From: Thermoplasmatota archaeon
GTDB lineage: Archaea > Thermoplasmatota > JAKEGO01
DNA: 64,000 bases
NCBI GenBank assembly: GCA_028279595.1
Contig: JANQNK010000020.1
Span: forward strand, 310,001 to 374,000
Direction: 5' to 3'
Shown here one piece after another: positions 32,201 to 40,444 of the stretch. The number at the start of each line of letters is the position of its first letter. The first letter of the stretch is position 1. The position numbers were made by a program, and so were the translations under genes. The notes beneath the pieces are model-generated. The model was given only the letters and a program-made list of their open reading frames with translations, was not told where the DNA came from and searched no databases.

Positions 32201-34305
32201 AGATCACACTTGCGAACCTGACGAAGGGATATCACAATATCTCGTTCAGCGTTGTTGACGACAAGGGTATATGGTCGCGTGAGAAGTCGTACATACTGCC
32301 TGTCTTCAGCAGACCATCGGCCAGCATCGAGAGGATATCCCCGAATCCCGCAATGGATGGGGACATGATAACGTTCAACGGATCCGGCACAGGCGAACGT
32401 CCCATCTCGGCCCTCCAGTGGTGGCTGGACGGCGATTACCTGAGCTCGAATCCCGAGATCAAGGTACCTGACCTGGACGCAGGTGAGTACACTGTCCGAT
32501 TCAGGGTCGTCGACAATGCGGGTGTCTGGTCCGATGACGCCACCGAGACCCTCGTCATCAACGGGATCCCCAAGGCTGTCGTCGTATCCATCTCGCCCGA
32601 CCCGGCCAACGCCGGCGAGGTCGTCGAATTCACAGGCGGATACATCGACCTCGAGGACAACGTAACAGGCTTCCGATGGGAGTCGAACCTGGATGGTCTC
32701 CTGAGCGATCAGCAGGTGTTCAACACGACAGGACTGTCCAATGGGACTCACCGGATCACGCTCAGGGTCATGGACCATCATGGCGCGTGGTCGCCCACGG
32801 AGATCTCCAACGTCACTGTCAACGGATTGCCCTTCGCGAGGATCGTCTCGATAATCCCTTCCGTGGCGAACGAATCGCAGAAGATCAACTTCACCGGAGA
32901 TTCCATGGACTTCGAGTACGACATCGATGAGTGGAGATGGGTATCCAACTTGGACGGTCCACTCAGCGGAGAGATGTCGTTCACTACCGGCGAGCTCTCC
33001 AACGGGACCCATGTCATATCCCTGAGTGTCTTGGATGGCTACAATGTCTGGTCAGAGAACGTCACCAGGACCGTCATGGTGAACGGCCGTCCCCTTGGTA
33101 GGATAGGATCGATAACGCCCGAGGTCCCTAACGAAGGAGACAACGTGACGTTCTACGGCGGCTATCTCGACCACGAGGACCATGTGGCTGGATTCCATTG
33201 GGAATCCGATATCGACGGGGAGCTCAGCGATGCCGCCCATTTCAGTACCTCCAACCTATCCGCCGGTATTCACAACATCACCTTCCGGGTGATGGACGGG
33301 AACGGTCTGTGGTCAACGAACAAAACACGATCGCTCGAGGTCAACGGTCTACCCACGGCCCGTATCATCAACATCGATCCGTCCCCGTCCAGCGAGGGCC
33401 AGACAGTGAACCTGACCGGTGGATACACTGATCTCGAGAATGACGTTGTCGATTTCGAATGGGTCTCGGACATCGACGGTACCCTCGGCGACCTTCAGAA
33501 TGTCTGGATCGATGGCCTATCGAACGGGACTCACAACATCTCCTTCCGTGTCATGGACCATCGGGGCGAGTGGTCGGAATACGTTACAGATACATTGACC
33601 GTCAATGGGATCCCAAGGGCGAGCCTCACGGTGAACGCCCCGAGTCCGACCTACCGGAGGGATCTGATCGGGTTCATAGCCACGTATTCGGACGACGGGG
33701 CTGTCGTCGAATTCAAATGGCGGTCGGACATCGACGGTATGCTCAGCGAGAACCCTTCCTTCGAAACGGACGACCTCTCCGTCGGGACCCATACCATAGT
33801 TCTGAGGGTCAGGGATGACATGGGAGACTGGTCGTCTGATGCAACGATCTCGTTGCAGGTCCTCGAACGCATCTACGAGGTCGAGATCACCGGGCTCGAT
33901 TACCCACTGACCGCGAGAGTTGGTGATATCGTCACCGTGTCGGCTACCATCGAGAACACGGGTGAATTCACCATCGACGAACTCCGCCTTAGATTGACTG
34001 TGGGTGAGTCCACGATAACCGTCATCAAAACGGATCCCGTGCTTTCGGGGAATTCGACCGTGGCGACCTTCGAATGGACGGCAGTCCAGGGGAACCACAC
34101 CCTGGTGGCGCGTGCCGATGTCAACGGGGAACTGCTTGATATGGAAACCTCATCGGGCAGGCTGGTCGTGAAGGAGGCGAAGACTCCGACCGGAGATGGT
34201 GATGACGAATTCTCACCGGTACTGATGATCATCATCGGGGTCATCGTTGCCGAGGTCGCCCTTATCGCGTTCGTCGCCGTTCGGTGGATGAACATCAAGA
34301 AATGA
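29278..34305 (+). CDS. Large anchored surface protein: beta-helix domain and 13 Ig/PKD-like repeats
   Basis: 1675 residues from ATG 29278 (GGAGG at 29266-29270; an in-frame TTG at 29272 is less likely). Signal peptide (about 1-25), then ADTIIVDPVWDGADYSMIHE and a parallel beta-helix domain of the NosD type (to about residue 370). From about 375 to 1535 there are 13 tandem Ig/PKD-like repeats of 85-95 residues, each with a first strand such as RPVATIEAIHPDPA, a central S(x)LDG(x)L and a final GxHxIxLxVxDxxGxWS. A CARDB-like domain (about 1540-1635) and a C-terminal membrane helix with a short basic tail (RWMNIKK) follow. Likely a long stalk-like adhesin. Encoded in an operon with the TetR repressor upstream. 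Confidence 0.9.
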   Translation: MRSFAILFTFTALCVMLTICGSSEADTIIVDPVWDGADYSMIHEAAENASAGDTIRVHAGTYVIVEGESGWSATSYPIILSKRINLIGNGSSDTIIDGWKWVDHAHNIHVSAGGCVIDGFTIKASSVHHEFGGVGLYASNTKILNCTFENNNWAINFLGGKKATISNCTFIRNRANIMCYNDGGEDTIIGNTFEDSYVSYTGDESTYANNTGGSISISGDDNLVRDSHFPSSSSGLRIDGSFNHVNNNTMVGNAPVDNWTYGRGLYIATESDDNVIENNTIADNSVGIHIAGSWRHPTHGLLSEPAEDNVIQFNNIFGNDEGIVATTNHDGDTFADDNWWGDASGPSGDGFNGTGDSVSNNTVVDTWLGQAMDLYIPPIARILTPMGKHDNHPIVWNETFHIEGYGTGDIQRYVWRSSIHGEIYNGTDSSFNISTLDPGKHTISLRVQNTDDEWGPWTNRYLFVNMLPVIIKASITPNAVMLGESITLNVTAKDYDGYVREHDYFWVSNISGELTHISLPMDLGNFTRHAPQAGVHTVTVTVRDNWMFMSKPYNLTLIVQQRPVGYLEPGWNLVIVSDSNLTVKCHGRDQDGEVVQWSLASDIDGSLYNGSSLPIHDGPVSKYINWTFEGLTNGVHNITLLVKDNDGFWSYPYTRPLIVHDRPVATIEAIHPDPALEGDYVQFNGSAVDDGTIEVYVWESSLDGEIYNGNKSSFVTFNLSLGDHIITFKVQDDNGAWSHEVNSSISITESPVATIVKISPSPALVNESVSFIGEGRYSNGTIIAYVWNSSLDGVIGRTTNLTLNNLTKGKHRISLTVRATGGIWSVPKKRTLIVHEKPIAVIDSIHPDPGLEGDPAYFAGHGIDDDPILRYVWSSSIDGEFLNGSEDNQTTSMLSFGKHTILFKVLDNNGAWSDKVSMTYWVNAMPIASIITIDPDPAIFGENTTLTGEGSHSNGSIVGSKWTSDLDGLLDRGMEITLANLTKGYHNISFSVVDDKGIWSREKSYILPVFSRPSASIERISPNPAMDGDMITFNGSGTGERPISALQWWLDGDYLSSNPEIKVPDLDAGEYTVRFRVVDNAGVWSDDATETLVINGIPKAVVVSISPDPANAGEVVEFTGGYIDLEDNVTGFRWESNLDGLLSDQQVFNTTGLSNGTHRITLRVMDHHGAWSPTEISNVTVNGLPFARIVSIIPSVANESQKINFTGDSMDFEYDIDEWRWVSNLDGPLSGEMSFTTGELSNGTHVISLSVLDGYNVWSENVTRTVMVNGRPLGRIGSITPEVPNEGDNVTFYGGYLDHEDHVAGFHWESDIDGELSDAAHFSTSNLSAGIHNITFRVMDGNGLWSTNKTRSLEVNGLPTARIINIDPSPSSEGQTVNLTGGYTDLENDVVDFEWVSDIDGTLGDLQNVWIDGLSNGTHNISFRVMDHRGEWSEYVTDTLTVNGIPRASLTVNAPSPTYRRDLIGFIATYSDDGAVVEFKWRSDIDGMLSENPSFETDDLSVGTHTIVLRVRDDMGDWSSDATISLQVLERIYEVEITGLDYPLTARVGDIVTVSATIENTGEFTIDELRLRLTVGESTITVIKTDPVLSGNSTVATFEWTAVQGNHTLVARADVNGELLDMETSSGRLVVKEAKTPTGDGDDEFSPVLMIIIGVIVAEVALIAFVAVRWMNIKK

Positions 34306-34367
34306 GGACCGCGTGATAGGGAACAGTTATTACCCTGGCCTCGATTCTATCCTCGATAGGTGGTCGT

Positions 34368-34808
34368 ATGTTCGGTAGGAAGAAAAAGGCCAAGGGGCAC
34401 AAGAAAATCCCCGGCGAAAAGCTACGTCCACGGGTCAACTACTTCATCGACGGCGAGAAGGTCGTGTTCCGGCTGAACGGCCTCGATTTCACCTTCGAAT
34501 CCTTCTATCTGGCCTACAGCGACGAATGGATGAGGATATTCATCCTGGAGGAGGCGCCGATGAACCTCATCATGATATCCGACGTTGCCCACGAGGAGGT
34601 GGAGGTCGACCGTGAGGAGGTCATCAACGCCGACACGGTCTCGTTCACGCTACAGCTCAAGGACGAGGACTTCGTCAACGTGATCGACCGCCTCCGCGAG
34701 GTCACGGAACCCCACGAGGCTTTCGATGTGGGCGGTGACAGGCTGAAGGACCCGTCGAAGTACAACATTAGGCGATGGGGCATGAAGCAGGTGCTCTATG
34801 ATGAATGA
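34368..34808 (+). CDS. Small soluble protein of unknown function
   Basis: 146 residues. A very basic N-terminus (FGRKKKAKGHKKIPGEKLRP) is followed by a compact alpha/beta domain with short strands (RVNYFIDGEKVVFRLNG, RIFILEEAP) and a C-terminal basic stretch (KDPSKYNIRRWGMKQVLYDE). No cysteines, membrane segment or recognised motif. AGGTGG about 8 bases before ATG 34368 is a clear ribosome-binding site and GTTATTAC near 34326 a possible TATA box. It is convergent with the heliorhodopsin gene 48 bp away. Confidence 0.65.
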   Translation: MFGRKKKAKGHKKIPGEKLRPRVNYFIDGEKVVFRLNGLDFTFESFYLAYSDEWMRIFILEEAPMNLIMISDVAHEEVEVDREEVINADTVSFTLQLKDEDFVNVIDRLREVTEPHEAFDVGGDRLKDPSKYNIRRWGMKQVLYDE

Positions 34809-34856
34809 GTGCATCCCAACAGCTCGGTCGTATTTCAGATTCCTGGAATATCCAGC

Positions 34857-35627
34857 CTAGTCCGGCCTTAGTGTGCCAGCGAAAACCTGCCAGGCGAGCG
34901 CCGATTTCGCTACAAGGCTCAGGATGACATACATCCTCTCACCGTAGAGATAGTCCTTCCACTTGCCAACCCTGCGGTACTGGAGCATCATGTTGAGGGC
35001 GAAGCAGTTGAAGAATATCGCTATCGAAACGTAGATCCCGTACACGAAATCAGGAGGGCCTCCGTCCCCTCCTCCTGCACCGAGCAGATGGATCGCAATG
35101 ACGATCCAGGGGATGATCCCGGCGATCGACCCGATGATGAAAGGCGTCCAGTTGACCTTCTTCCTTTTGTGGTTCATCTGCTCCATGAGAAGGCCGAAGT
35201 AGATCATCGTCGCGTTCACGAAGAAGAGGAGGAGCAGTGTGCCGACGTCGTAGATCCCGGTCAGCATGGCGATCGCGACTATCATGATGGAAGCGCTGAC
35301 GGAGTACTCGTACCAGCGGTACGGGTTCATCCTCTTCTTGAGGTTAGCAACATACTTGTCGTATAGTACCGTTGCGATCAGGAAGTGAGCGATCGCCGAT
35401 ATGAAAAGGAATAGTGCGATCAGGTAGCCCAGGCGGACCTCGGCGATCGTCACGGATTCGTGGACGAGCCTTTCCGTCGTCTCGTCCAACTTCAGGAAAC
35501 CCCTGGTAATCGGCAGTGTGAAATCGTTGCTCAGCACCACCATCAGCATCCCCTGGATGGTGTGCAGGAAGCCCATTATCAGGTTGAACCTCTTCAATTT
35601 CTGGTATTTCACCTCGTCGCCTTTCAT
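34857..35627 (-). CDS. Heliorhodopsin (retinal-binding photoreceptor)
   Basis: 256 residues with seven membrane helices. The helix-3 motif RWYEYSVSASIM carries the counterion E107, and helix 7 has SLVAKSALAWQVFAGTL with the retinal Schiff-base lysine K241; the numbering equals the reference heliorhodopsin 48C12. Histidines H22 and H81 correspond to the known inner polar cavity. Heliorhodopsins lie in the membrane with the N-terminus in the cytoplasm, opposite to type 1 rhodopsins, do not pump ions in most tests, and have slow photocycles suggesting signalling or enzyme regulation. A related protein of known structure comes from a Thermoplasmatales archaeon. TATA-like GGATATTAATAAC lies near 35670-35681 and GGTGGGATC precedes the ATG. 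No retinal synthesis gene is in the window. Confidence 0.93.
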   Translation of the reverse strand: MKGDEVKYQKLKRFNLIMGFLHTIQGMLMVVLSNDFTLPITRGFLKLDETTERLVHESVTIAEVRLGYLIALFLFISAIAHFLIATVLYDKYVANLKKRMNPYRWYEYSVSASIMIVAIAMLTGIYDVGTLLLLFFVNATMIYFGLLMEQMNHKRKKVNWTPFIIGSIAGIIPWIVIAIHLLGAGGGDGGPPDFVYGIYVSIAIFFNCFALNMMLQYRRVGKWKDYLYGERMYVILSLVAKSALAWQVFAGTLRPD

Positions 35628-35717
35628 CTTGATCCCACCGTTCGACTGAATGTTAATCGACCCCTGTGGTGTTATTAATATCCAATCCCAAATCGAGATG
35701 ACCTGAAAATGGGGTTT

Positions 35718-37508
35718 CTAAGACCCACCGTACACGACCGTCGTCGATGCCTGGAGGACATGACCTCCGGAGAACGTCCTCGATCCCACGATGGTTATCT
35801 CCATCGGCGATCCCGAGAGGAACACCAGGATCAGGTCGATCCTAAGTAGAAGTGTCAGGATGCTGATGTCGAGGGTAGCATTGACCGTCTGGACCCCCTG
35901 TACTATGTTCGGATCGTGCAAGTAGATCTCACCGATCTGTCCACCGTTGTAGTAGGCCCGGAACTCGAAATCCGTCAGGTTTACTGTGGCAGGAAGCGTG
36001 TTGTTCAATGTCGCTGTGATCCCGATCTGCGTCGTCAGGATCCCCAGGTCGATGTTGACGTCGTCGAGGGTGAGGTCGACGCCGCCCTCCTCGCTGAGGG
36101 CCGTCTCCGTCTCGAACTCCGTCGACAATCTGGAGAGCGTCCGTCCGTTCAGGTCGACGCCGGCCACCTGAAGGGTCATCGGTACCCCAATAAGCGCGTT
36201 TGCTGCCAGATCGTTCAGGACGTCGACGTTCTCGGCCGGGACGGTTATATTGAATTCCAGCTCGTTCGGTCCTCGGTCGAGGATACCATCGGTTGACACG
36301 GTTGTCATCGATGTGCCATTGTAGGAGAGGTCGAAGTTCAATCCCTCCAGAGTGAGCTTCACTACTGATGGATTGTCGATGGTCGTCCTGACGTCGACGT
36401 TCAGACCGGAGTCGTCGGTCGTGACGTCGGCCATGACGATGTCGATCTCAAGGTCGTTTAGTCCTCCGAGGTCGGAGCCGCTGTCCTCGAAGTCGCTGGC
36501 ATAACCTTCCGAAAGTCTCGAGAGGAGCCTGCCATTCCTGTCGATCCCCTTGATGACGATAGACGGAGGGAATCCGTCCGCGAGTTCGGAGACCAGGGGA
36601 CGATACCTCTCTACATCATCCGGTCCGATGTTGAAGGCGATATGCATCGGATTGTCTCCCTTGACGAGCATGCCCTCGGTGGAATGCGAGAACAGCAATG
36701 TATCGTTGTGCATGATGTCGAAGCTCAATCCCTCAAGCGTGGATTCCAGCATTCCGGAATTGACGACCGTGGCATTGATGTCGACAGCCAACCCGCCTTC
36801 ACCGTCGTCGAGGATGTCCACGAGGTCGAGCCTGGTATCGATCGTCTTTCCCTTCCCGATCTCGAATCTCCTGTCCAGGTCCATGTCGAACGTGAACGGA
36901 CCCCTTGTCGAGACCTTTCCCTTCACGCGGGCGACAGCACCCTTGTCTGTGAACGTCTGCTCGGCAAGGGCGTACATACCTGCGGGATCCTCCTCCCTGA
37001 GAACGATGGTCATCGATATGTCGTTGTCTCCCGGTCCGACATGAAGCGGCGGCAGTTTGAACGATCCGACCTTCCTTCCCCAATGGTGCAATGTCAGGTC
37101 GGCCTTCTTTGTGTCGGCAGAGAAGATCGATGGGTTCTTCACGACCAGATCGACCTCCGTCAACAGGGAATGGTTACCTGTCTCGACGATCCTGACCCTC
37201 TCTATCTCGACATCGATGTCCCCGAGGACGGAATAGGCATAGACAAGAAGTATGATGATCCCGAGGAGTAGTATCATGAGGGCCATGCAAACAGCGAGGA
37301 GCTTCTTCCACAGCGGGACACCCTTTTCCGTCTTAGAATGGACGGGTGGAGCAGGCTTCCTACCCGGTCTCCAATGTTCTTCGGGTCGTCTTCCTCGCGG
37401 GCGATACTTCGGTGGAGGGGACGCTGCTCGTCCGTATCGAGGCCCCGACCTCACCGGAGGTCGGAAGAGTGAATCCTCGAGCCTATAACCACGACGCGCC
37501 CTTTCCAT
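35718..37508 (-). CDS. Membrane-anchored protein with repeated LEA2/WHy-like domains
   Basis: 596 residues. An N-terminal cytoplasmic stretch rich in Arg, Pro and Gly (1-60) precedes one membrane helix (about 68-92). The extracellular part has about four repeated beta-sandwich domains with the LEA2/WHy pattern: (I/V)xIxxVxI...LxVxVxVxNP, then LTLxGLxFDLxYN and SxxGxLxxGxNxxxFxI. Clear examples are VDINATVVNSGMLESTLEGL and VDVRTTIDNPSVVKLTLEGL. LEA2/WHy domains occur in archaea, bacteria and plants in desiccation and stress proteins. The gene is downstream of the heliorhodopsin-divergent region and on the same strand as it; function unknown, stress or envelope role inferred. Confidence 0.75.
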   Translation of the reverse strand: MERARRGYRLEDSLFRPPVRSGPRYGRAASPPPKYRPRGRRPEEHWRPGRKPAPPVHSKTEKGVPLWKKLLAVCMALMILLLGIIILLVYAYSVLGDIDVEIERVRIVETGNHSLLTEVDLVVKNPSIFSADTKKADLTLHHWGRKVGSFKLPPLHVGPGDNDISMTIVLREEDPAGMYALAEQTFTDKGAVARVKGKVSTRGPFTFDMDLDRRFEIGKGKTIDTRLDLVDILDDGEGGLAVDINATVVNSGMLESTLEGLSFDIMHNDTLLFSHSTEGMLVKGDNPMHIAFNIGPDDVERYRPLVSELADGFPPSIVIKGIDRNGRLLSRLSEGYASDFEDSGSDLGGLNDLEIDIVMADVTTDDSGLNVDVRTTIDNPSVVKLTLEGLNFDLSYNGTSMTTVSTDGILDRGPNELEFNITVPAENVDVLNDLAANALIGVPMTLQVAGVDLNGRTLSRLSTEFETETALSEEGGVDLTLDDVNIDLGILTTQIGITATLNNTLPATVNLTDFEFRAYYNGGQIGEIYLHDPNIVQGVQTVNATLDISILTLLLRIDLILVFLSGSPMEITIVGSRTFSGGHVLQASTTVVYGGS

Positions 37509-37690
37509 TCCGCTCCCTCGGTATGAAAATATCCGGTTTCATACATAAAAAGCATTGTGGAGGGTTTGGACAATCGGATTTTTCTGGAGAAACACCGCAG
37601 TCTGGCACATCCAGGATGGATGTCATCTTCCGATCCGCGGCATACCTCCTTACCAAATTCCTTAATAGTGAGGTCCAACATTCTCCTGCT

Positions 37691-38278
37691 ATGGGAGCGA
37701 AGATGAAGTGGGTCCTATCGGCCGTTCTCGTCGTGACATTCGTACTGACCATCTTATCCATGATACCGTCCGCGGAAGGTCTCGACGGTGACATCAATAC
37801 ACTGGAGAACGGCACCTACTCCACCTTCGACAGGAAGTTCAAGGACGGCGACCAGCTGACCTTCGCATTCGAGACCGGCAATGACATCCCGATCGACGTC
37901 TTCTCGGTCGACAACCTGAACTACGAACTCTACAAGGACGGTGAAAACTTCCTGTATTTCACCGGGACCTTCCTGAATGCGACAGAGGGGAATGCCACGA
38001 TCGACTTCACCTATACGGACCACTACTACATCGTATTCGACAACACCTACGTCGGAGAAGCCCAACCGCCAAACGGGTCCATCGTGATCGAGACGGAGAT
38101 TTCCTATTACATCGCCGGTTCGAACGCGCCACCCCCGGGTGCCGAGGTGGAGGTCACGAGCGGTAACGATCCTTACTTCTACTATCCTGGATACATCCTC
38201 GTCATCATCCTGGTCCTGATGGTCATCCTGATCGCCTATCTCTTCCGTTCCGGTGACGACTACCTGGACTACCAGTGA
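37691..38278 (+). CDS. Secreted single-pass protein, GOLD/p24-like extracellular domain possible
   Basis: 195 residues: signal peptide (about 1-28, KWVLSAVLVVTFVLTILSM), an extracellular beta-rich domain of about 110 residues (YELYKDGENFLYFTGTF, then YYIVFDNTYVG and SIVIETEISYYI), a membrane helix (about 160-185) and a short acidic tail. The strand pattern resembles the GOLD domain of emp24/p24 proteins, but only loosely, so this is a suggestion. A TATA element (CCTTAATA, 37660-37667) lies about 27 bp upstream of ATG 37691, implying a leaderless mRNA. Divergent from the LEA2-like gene. Confidence 0.65.
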   Translation: MGAKMKWVLSAVLVVTFVLTILSMIPSAEGLDGDINTLENGTYSTFDRKFKDGDQLTFAFETGNDIPIDVFSVDNLNYELYKDGENFLYFTGTFLNATEGNATIDFTYTDHYYIVFDNTYVGEAQPPNGSIVIETEISYYIAGSNAPPPGAEVEVTSGNDPYFYYPGYILVIILVLMVILIAYLFRSGDDYLDYQ

Positions 38279-38352
38279 TGATCGCTCAGCCCATCTGACG
38301 ACTGCCGAGTCCATGGACAAGTGTTTTGTAATCGATATCGGATGATACCTGC

Positions 38353-38829
38353 GTGCCAGACGAAGTGAACAGCATAAGATCGCGTTGCAACTCCAGACAG
38401 ATGGCATTCATACTCCTGGGACTAGTGGTGACGCTGATCGTCTCGGTCTCCATCTGGATTTTCATGGAGGTCGACTCGTCGGACCAGCCGTTGTACAGGG
38501 TCCTCTACCTTCTCCCGCATCTGGTCTGGCTATTTCCTATCTACCGGGCTTACAAGAACGACAAGACCATCAGTTCCATCGAGTTCTACGAGGACTATCT
38601 TACGATCAAGAGACTTGTCGAGAAGGATTATTCCGTTCACTGGATGGCCGTCAAGAAGATCAAGTACAAGGACGGACGCTCCTGCTTCTCCAAAGGCCTT
38701 GTAATAGAATTGAAGTCCGGTAAGAGCTTCGAGATGATATGCGAGAGGGAGGTCTTCGACGCGGTCATCAAGGAGTTGAAGAAGTTCCGGGTCCTCGAGG
38801 CCGAGCGAAGGAAGGCCAAGGCACAGTAA
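38353..38829 (+). CDS. Small membrane protein with two helices and a PH-like C-terminal domain
   Basis: 158 residues from GTG 38353; ATG at residue 17 is an alternative. Two hydrophobic segments (about 16-37 and 45-63) are followed by a soluble part with strands ISSIEFYEDYLTIKRLVE, WMAVKKIKYKDG and KGLVIELKSGKSFEMI and a C-terminal basic helix. This two-helix-plus-PH-like layout is widespread among bacterial and archaeal membrane proteins of unknown role. The gene ends just before the tRNA-3'-end-like repeat at 38833. Confidence 0.6.
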   Translation: MPDEVNSIRSRCNSRQMAFILLGLVVTLIVSVSIWIFMEVDSSDQPLYRVLYLLPHLVWLFPIYRAYKNDKTISSIEFYEDYLTIKRLVEKDYSVHWMAVKKIKYKDGRSCFSKGLVIELKSGKSFEMICEREVFDAVIKELKKFRVLEAERRKAKAQ

Positions 38830-38832
38830 GCC

Positions 38833-38848
38833 ATGGGCCAGGGCGGAT
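38833..38848. repeat. 16-bp copy of the tRNA-Val 3' end (direct repeat)
   Basis: ATGGGCCAGGGCGGAT is identical to 38977-38992, the 3' end and acceptor stem of the tRNA-Val gene, 144 bp away in the same orientation. It lies 3 bp after the stop codon of the upstream gene. Short copies of a tRNA 3' end are what integrases leave at attachment sites, but no element or integrase lies between. Confidence 0.75.
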
Positions 38849-38930
38849 CATCGCGGAACCTTCGGTCCCGCTTGCCTTGGAATTACTTCACTACCAGAAT
38901 TTATCAACCGTTATTCCAAGATCGAACTGC

Positions 38931-38953
38931 GTTCGAATCCGCCGCATGGCCCA
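38931..38953. repeat. Inverted copy of the tRNA-Val T-arm and acceptor end
   Basis: GTTCGAATCCGCC, three bases, then TGGCCCA: the reverse complement of 38978-38998 within the tRNA, apart from a GCA in place of one C. The arms flank a 24-bp AT-rich loop (38954-38977). If a tRNA precursor read into this region, the copy could pair with the tRNA 3' half. Confidence 0.75.
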
Positions 38954-38977
38954 ACCAATGATTGATTAATTAGAATA

Positions 38978-39050
38978 TGGGCCAGGGCGGATTCGAACCG
39001 CCGACCACTGCCTTGTAAGGGCAGCGTCATAACCACTAGACCACTGGCCC
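38978..39050 (-). tRNA. tRNA-Val (UAC)
   Basis: 73 nt on the minus strand with a full cloverleaf: acceptor GGGCCAG/CTGGCCC with discriminator A, D-stem GTC/GAC, anticodon stem CTGCC/GGCAG around loop CTTACAA, and T-arm GGCGG-TTCGAAT-CCGCC. The anticodon TAC (39015-39017) reads GUA and, by wobble, other valine codons. There is no intron and CCA is not encoded. It starts 8 bp after the atpB stop on the same strand, with no TATA box visible in the gap, so it may be transcribed with the ATPase operon or from a promoter inside atpB. Confidence 0.97.
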
Positions 39051-39058
39051 ATTGCTGC

Positions 39059-40444
39059 TCAATGATTACCGTAATGCGTCTCTATGAACGCTTCCTTGAT
39101 GCGCTTCAGGTCCTCCTTCGGGAGGGTGCTCATCAGCTTCCATCCCAGGTTGAGCGTGTCATCTATCGACCTGTCCTCGTGTTCTGCCTGCGTCACGAGC
39201 TCGTTCTCGAAGAGGTCGGTGAACTGCAGATAGAGCTTGTCCCTGTCCGTTAAAGCCTCTTCACCGACAACAGCGATCAGTTCCCTGAAGTCCTTGCCCT
39301 CGGCATAGGCGGAGTACATCTGGTTGGATACGTCGTCGTGGTCCTCGCGGGTCCTCTCCGGTCCGATGCCGTGCTTCATCAGTCTGGACAGGCACGGAAG
39401 CACGTCGACGGGAGGATAGATTCCTCTCCTGTGAAGGTCCCTCGACAGAACGATTTGTCCTTCAGTGATGTAACCTGTCAGATCGGGAATCGGGTGTGTG
39501 ATGTCGTCGTCGGGCATCGTCAGGATCGGGATCTGCGTTATGGAGCCCTCCTTCCCGAATATTCGACCTGCGCGCTCGTAGATCGATGCGAGGTCGGTGT
39601 ACATGTACCCTGGATATCCCCGTCGTCCGGGAACCTCCTCGCGCGCTGCGGCGATCTCGCGGAGAGCCTCGGCGTAGTTCGTCATGTCCGTCAACACGAC
39701 GAGCACGTGCATGTCGAGATCGAAGGCTAGGTACTCCGCCGCTGTCAGGGCCATCCTCGGAAGGATGATCCTCTCGATGGCGGGGTCGTCGGCGAGGTTG
39801 ATGAAGAGAACGGACCTCTCGATGGCGCCGGTGTCCTCGAACTCGTGTACGAAGAAGTTCGCCTCCTCGGCCGTGATGCCCATGGCGCAGAAGACCACAG
39901 CGAACTCCTCGCCCTGACCCTTCACCGCGGCCTGCCTGGCTATCTGCGCGGCGAGGTTGTTGTGAGGCAATCCAGCACCGGAGAAGATAGGGAGTTTTTG
40001 TCCTCGTACGAGCGTGTTCATGCCGTCGATCGTGGATATTCCAGTCTGGATGAACTCCCGGGGGTACTCACGGGCCGTCGGATTGATCGGAGCGCCGTTG
40101 ATGTCCTTCCTCTCGTCCGGCACGATCTCCATCCCGTCGTCCAGTGGCTGTCCCGTCCCGCCGAAGACCCGTCCGAGGATCTCCTTCGAGACCCCGAACT
40201 TGATGGTCTCTCCCGTGAAGCGGACCGCGGTGTCCTTGACGTCCACGCCCTTCGTTCCCTCGAAGACCTGGATGACGGCCCTGCTCTCGTGGACCTCAAG
40301 GACCTGTCCGTGGCGTGTGTCGCCGGTCCCGGTCTTGATCTTGACGAACTCGCCGAAGAAGACGTCGTCGACGCCCTCGACGACGATCAATGCTCCGGAC
40401 GCCTCGATGACGCTCCTGTAGTCGATGTTCTTGCTCGTGATCAT
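39059..40444 (-). CDS. atpB: A-type ATP synthase subunit B
   Basis: 461 residues, the normal length for the non-catalytic B subunit of archaeal V/A-type ATPases. Typical sequence: [58 protein letters not shown], in which [10 protein letters not shown] replaces a true P-loop as expected for B. It alternates with A in the hexameric head. ATG 40444 overlaps the atpA stop (ATGA). In most archaea atpD follows atpB; here the next gene is a tRNA, so the central-stalk D subunit must be encoded elsewhere. Confidence 0.97.
   Translation of the reverse strand: MITSKNIDYRSVIEASGALIVVEGVDDVFFGEFVKIKTGTGDTRHGQVLEVHESRAVIQVFEGTKGVDVKDTAVRFTGETIKFGVSKEILGRVFGGTGQPLDDGMEIVPDERKDINGAPINPTAREYPREFIQTGISTIDGMNTLVRGQKLPIFSGAGLPHNNLAAQIARQAAVKGQGEEFAVVFCAMGITAEEANFFVHEFEDTGAIERSVLFINLADDPAIERIILPRMALTAAEYLAFDLDMHVLVVLTDMTNYAEALREIAAAREEVPGRRGYPGYMYTDLASIYERAGRIFGKEGSITQIPILTMPDDDITHPIPDLTGYITEGQIVLSRDLHRRGIYPPVDVLPCLSRLMKHGIGPERTREDHDDVSNQMYSAYAEGKDFRELIAVVGEEALTDRDKLYLQFTDLFENELVTQAEHEDRSIDDTLNLGWKLMSTLPKEDLKRIKEAFIETHYGNH

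Noticed and set aside
31750..33012. 420-codon minus-strand frame opposite the PKD-repeat surface protein
   Set aside because: It has no family features and its repeated pattern only mirrors the PKD-like repeats of the real gene.
38833..39050. Integrated mobile element at tRNA-Val
   Set aside because: Only 144 bp separate the repeats and no integrase or phage-like gene is present; at most a scar.
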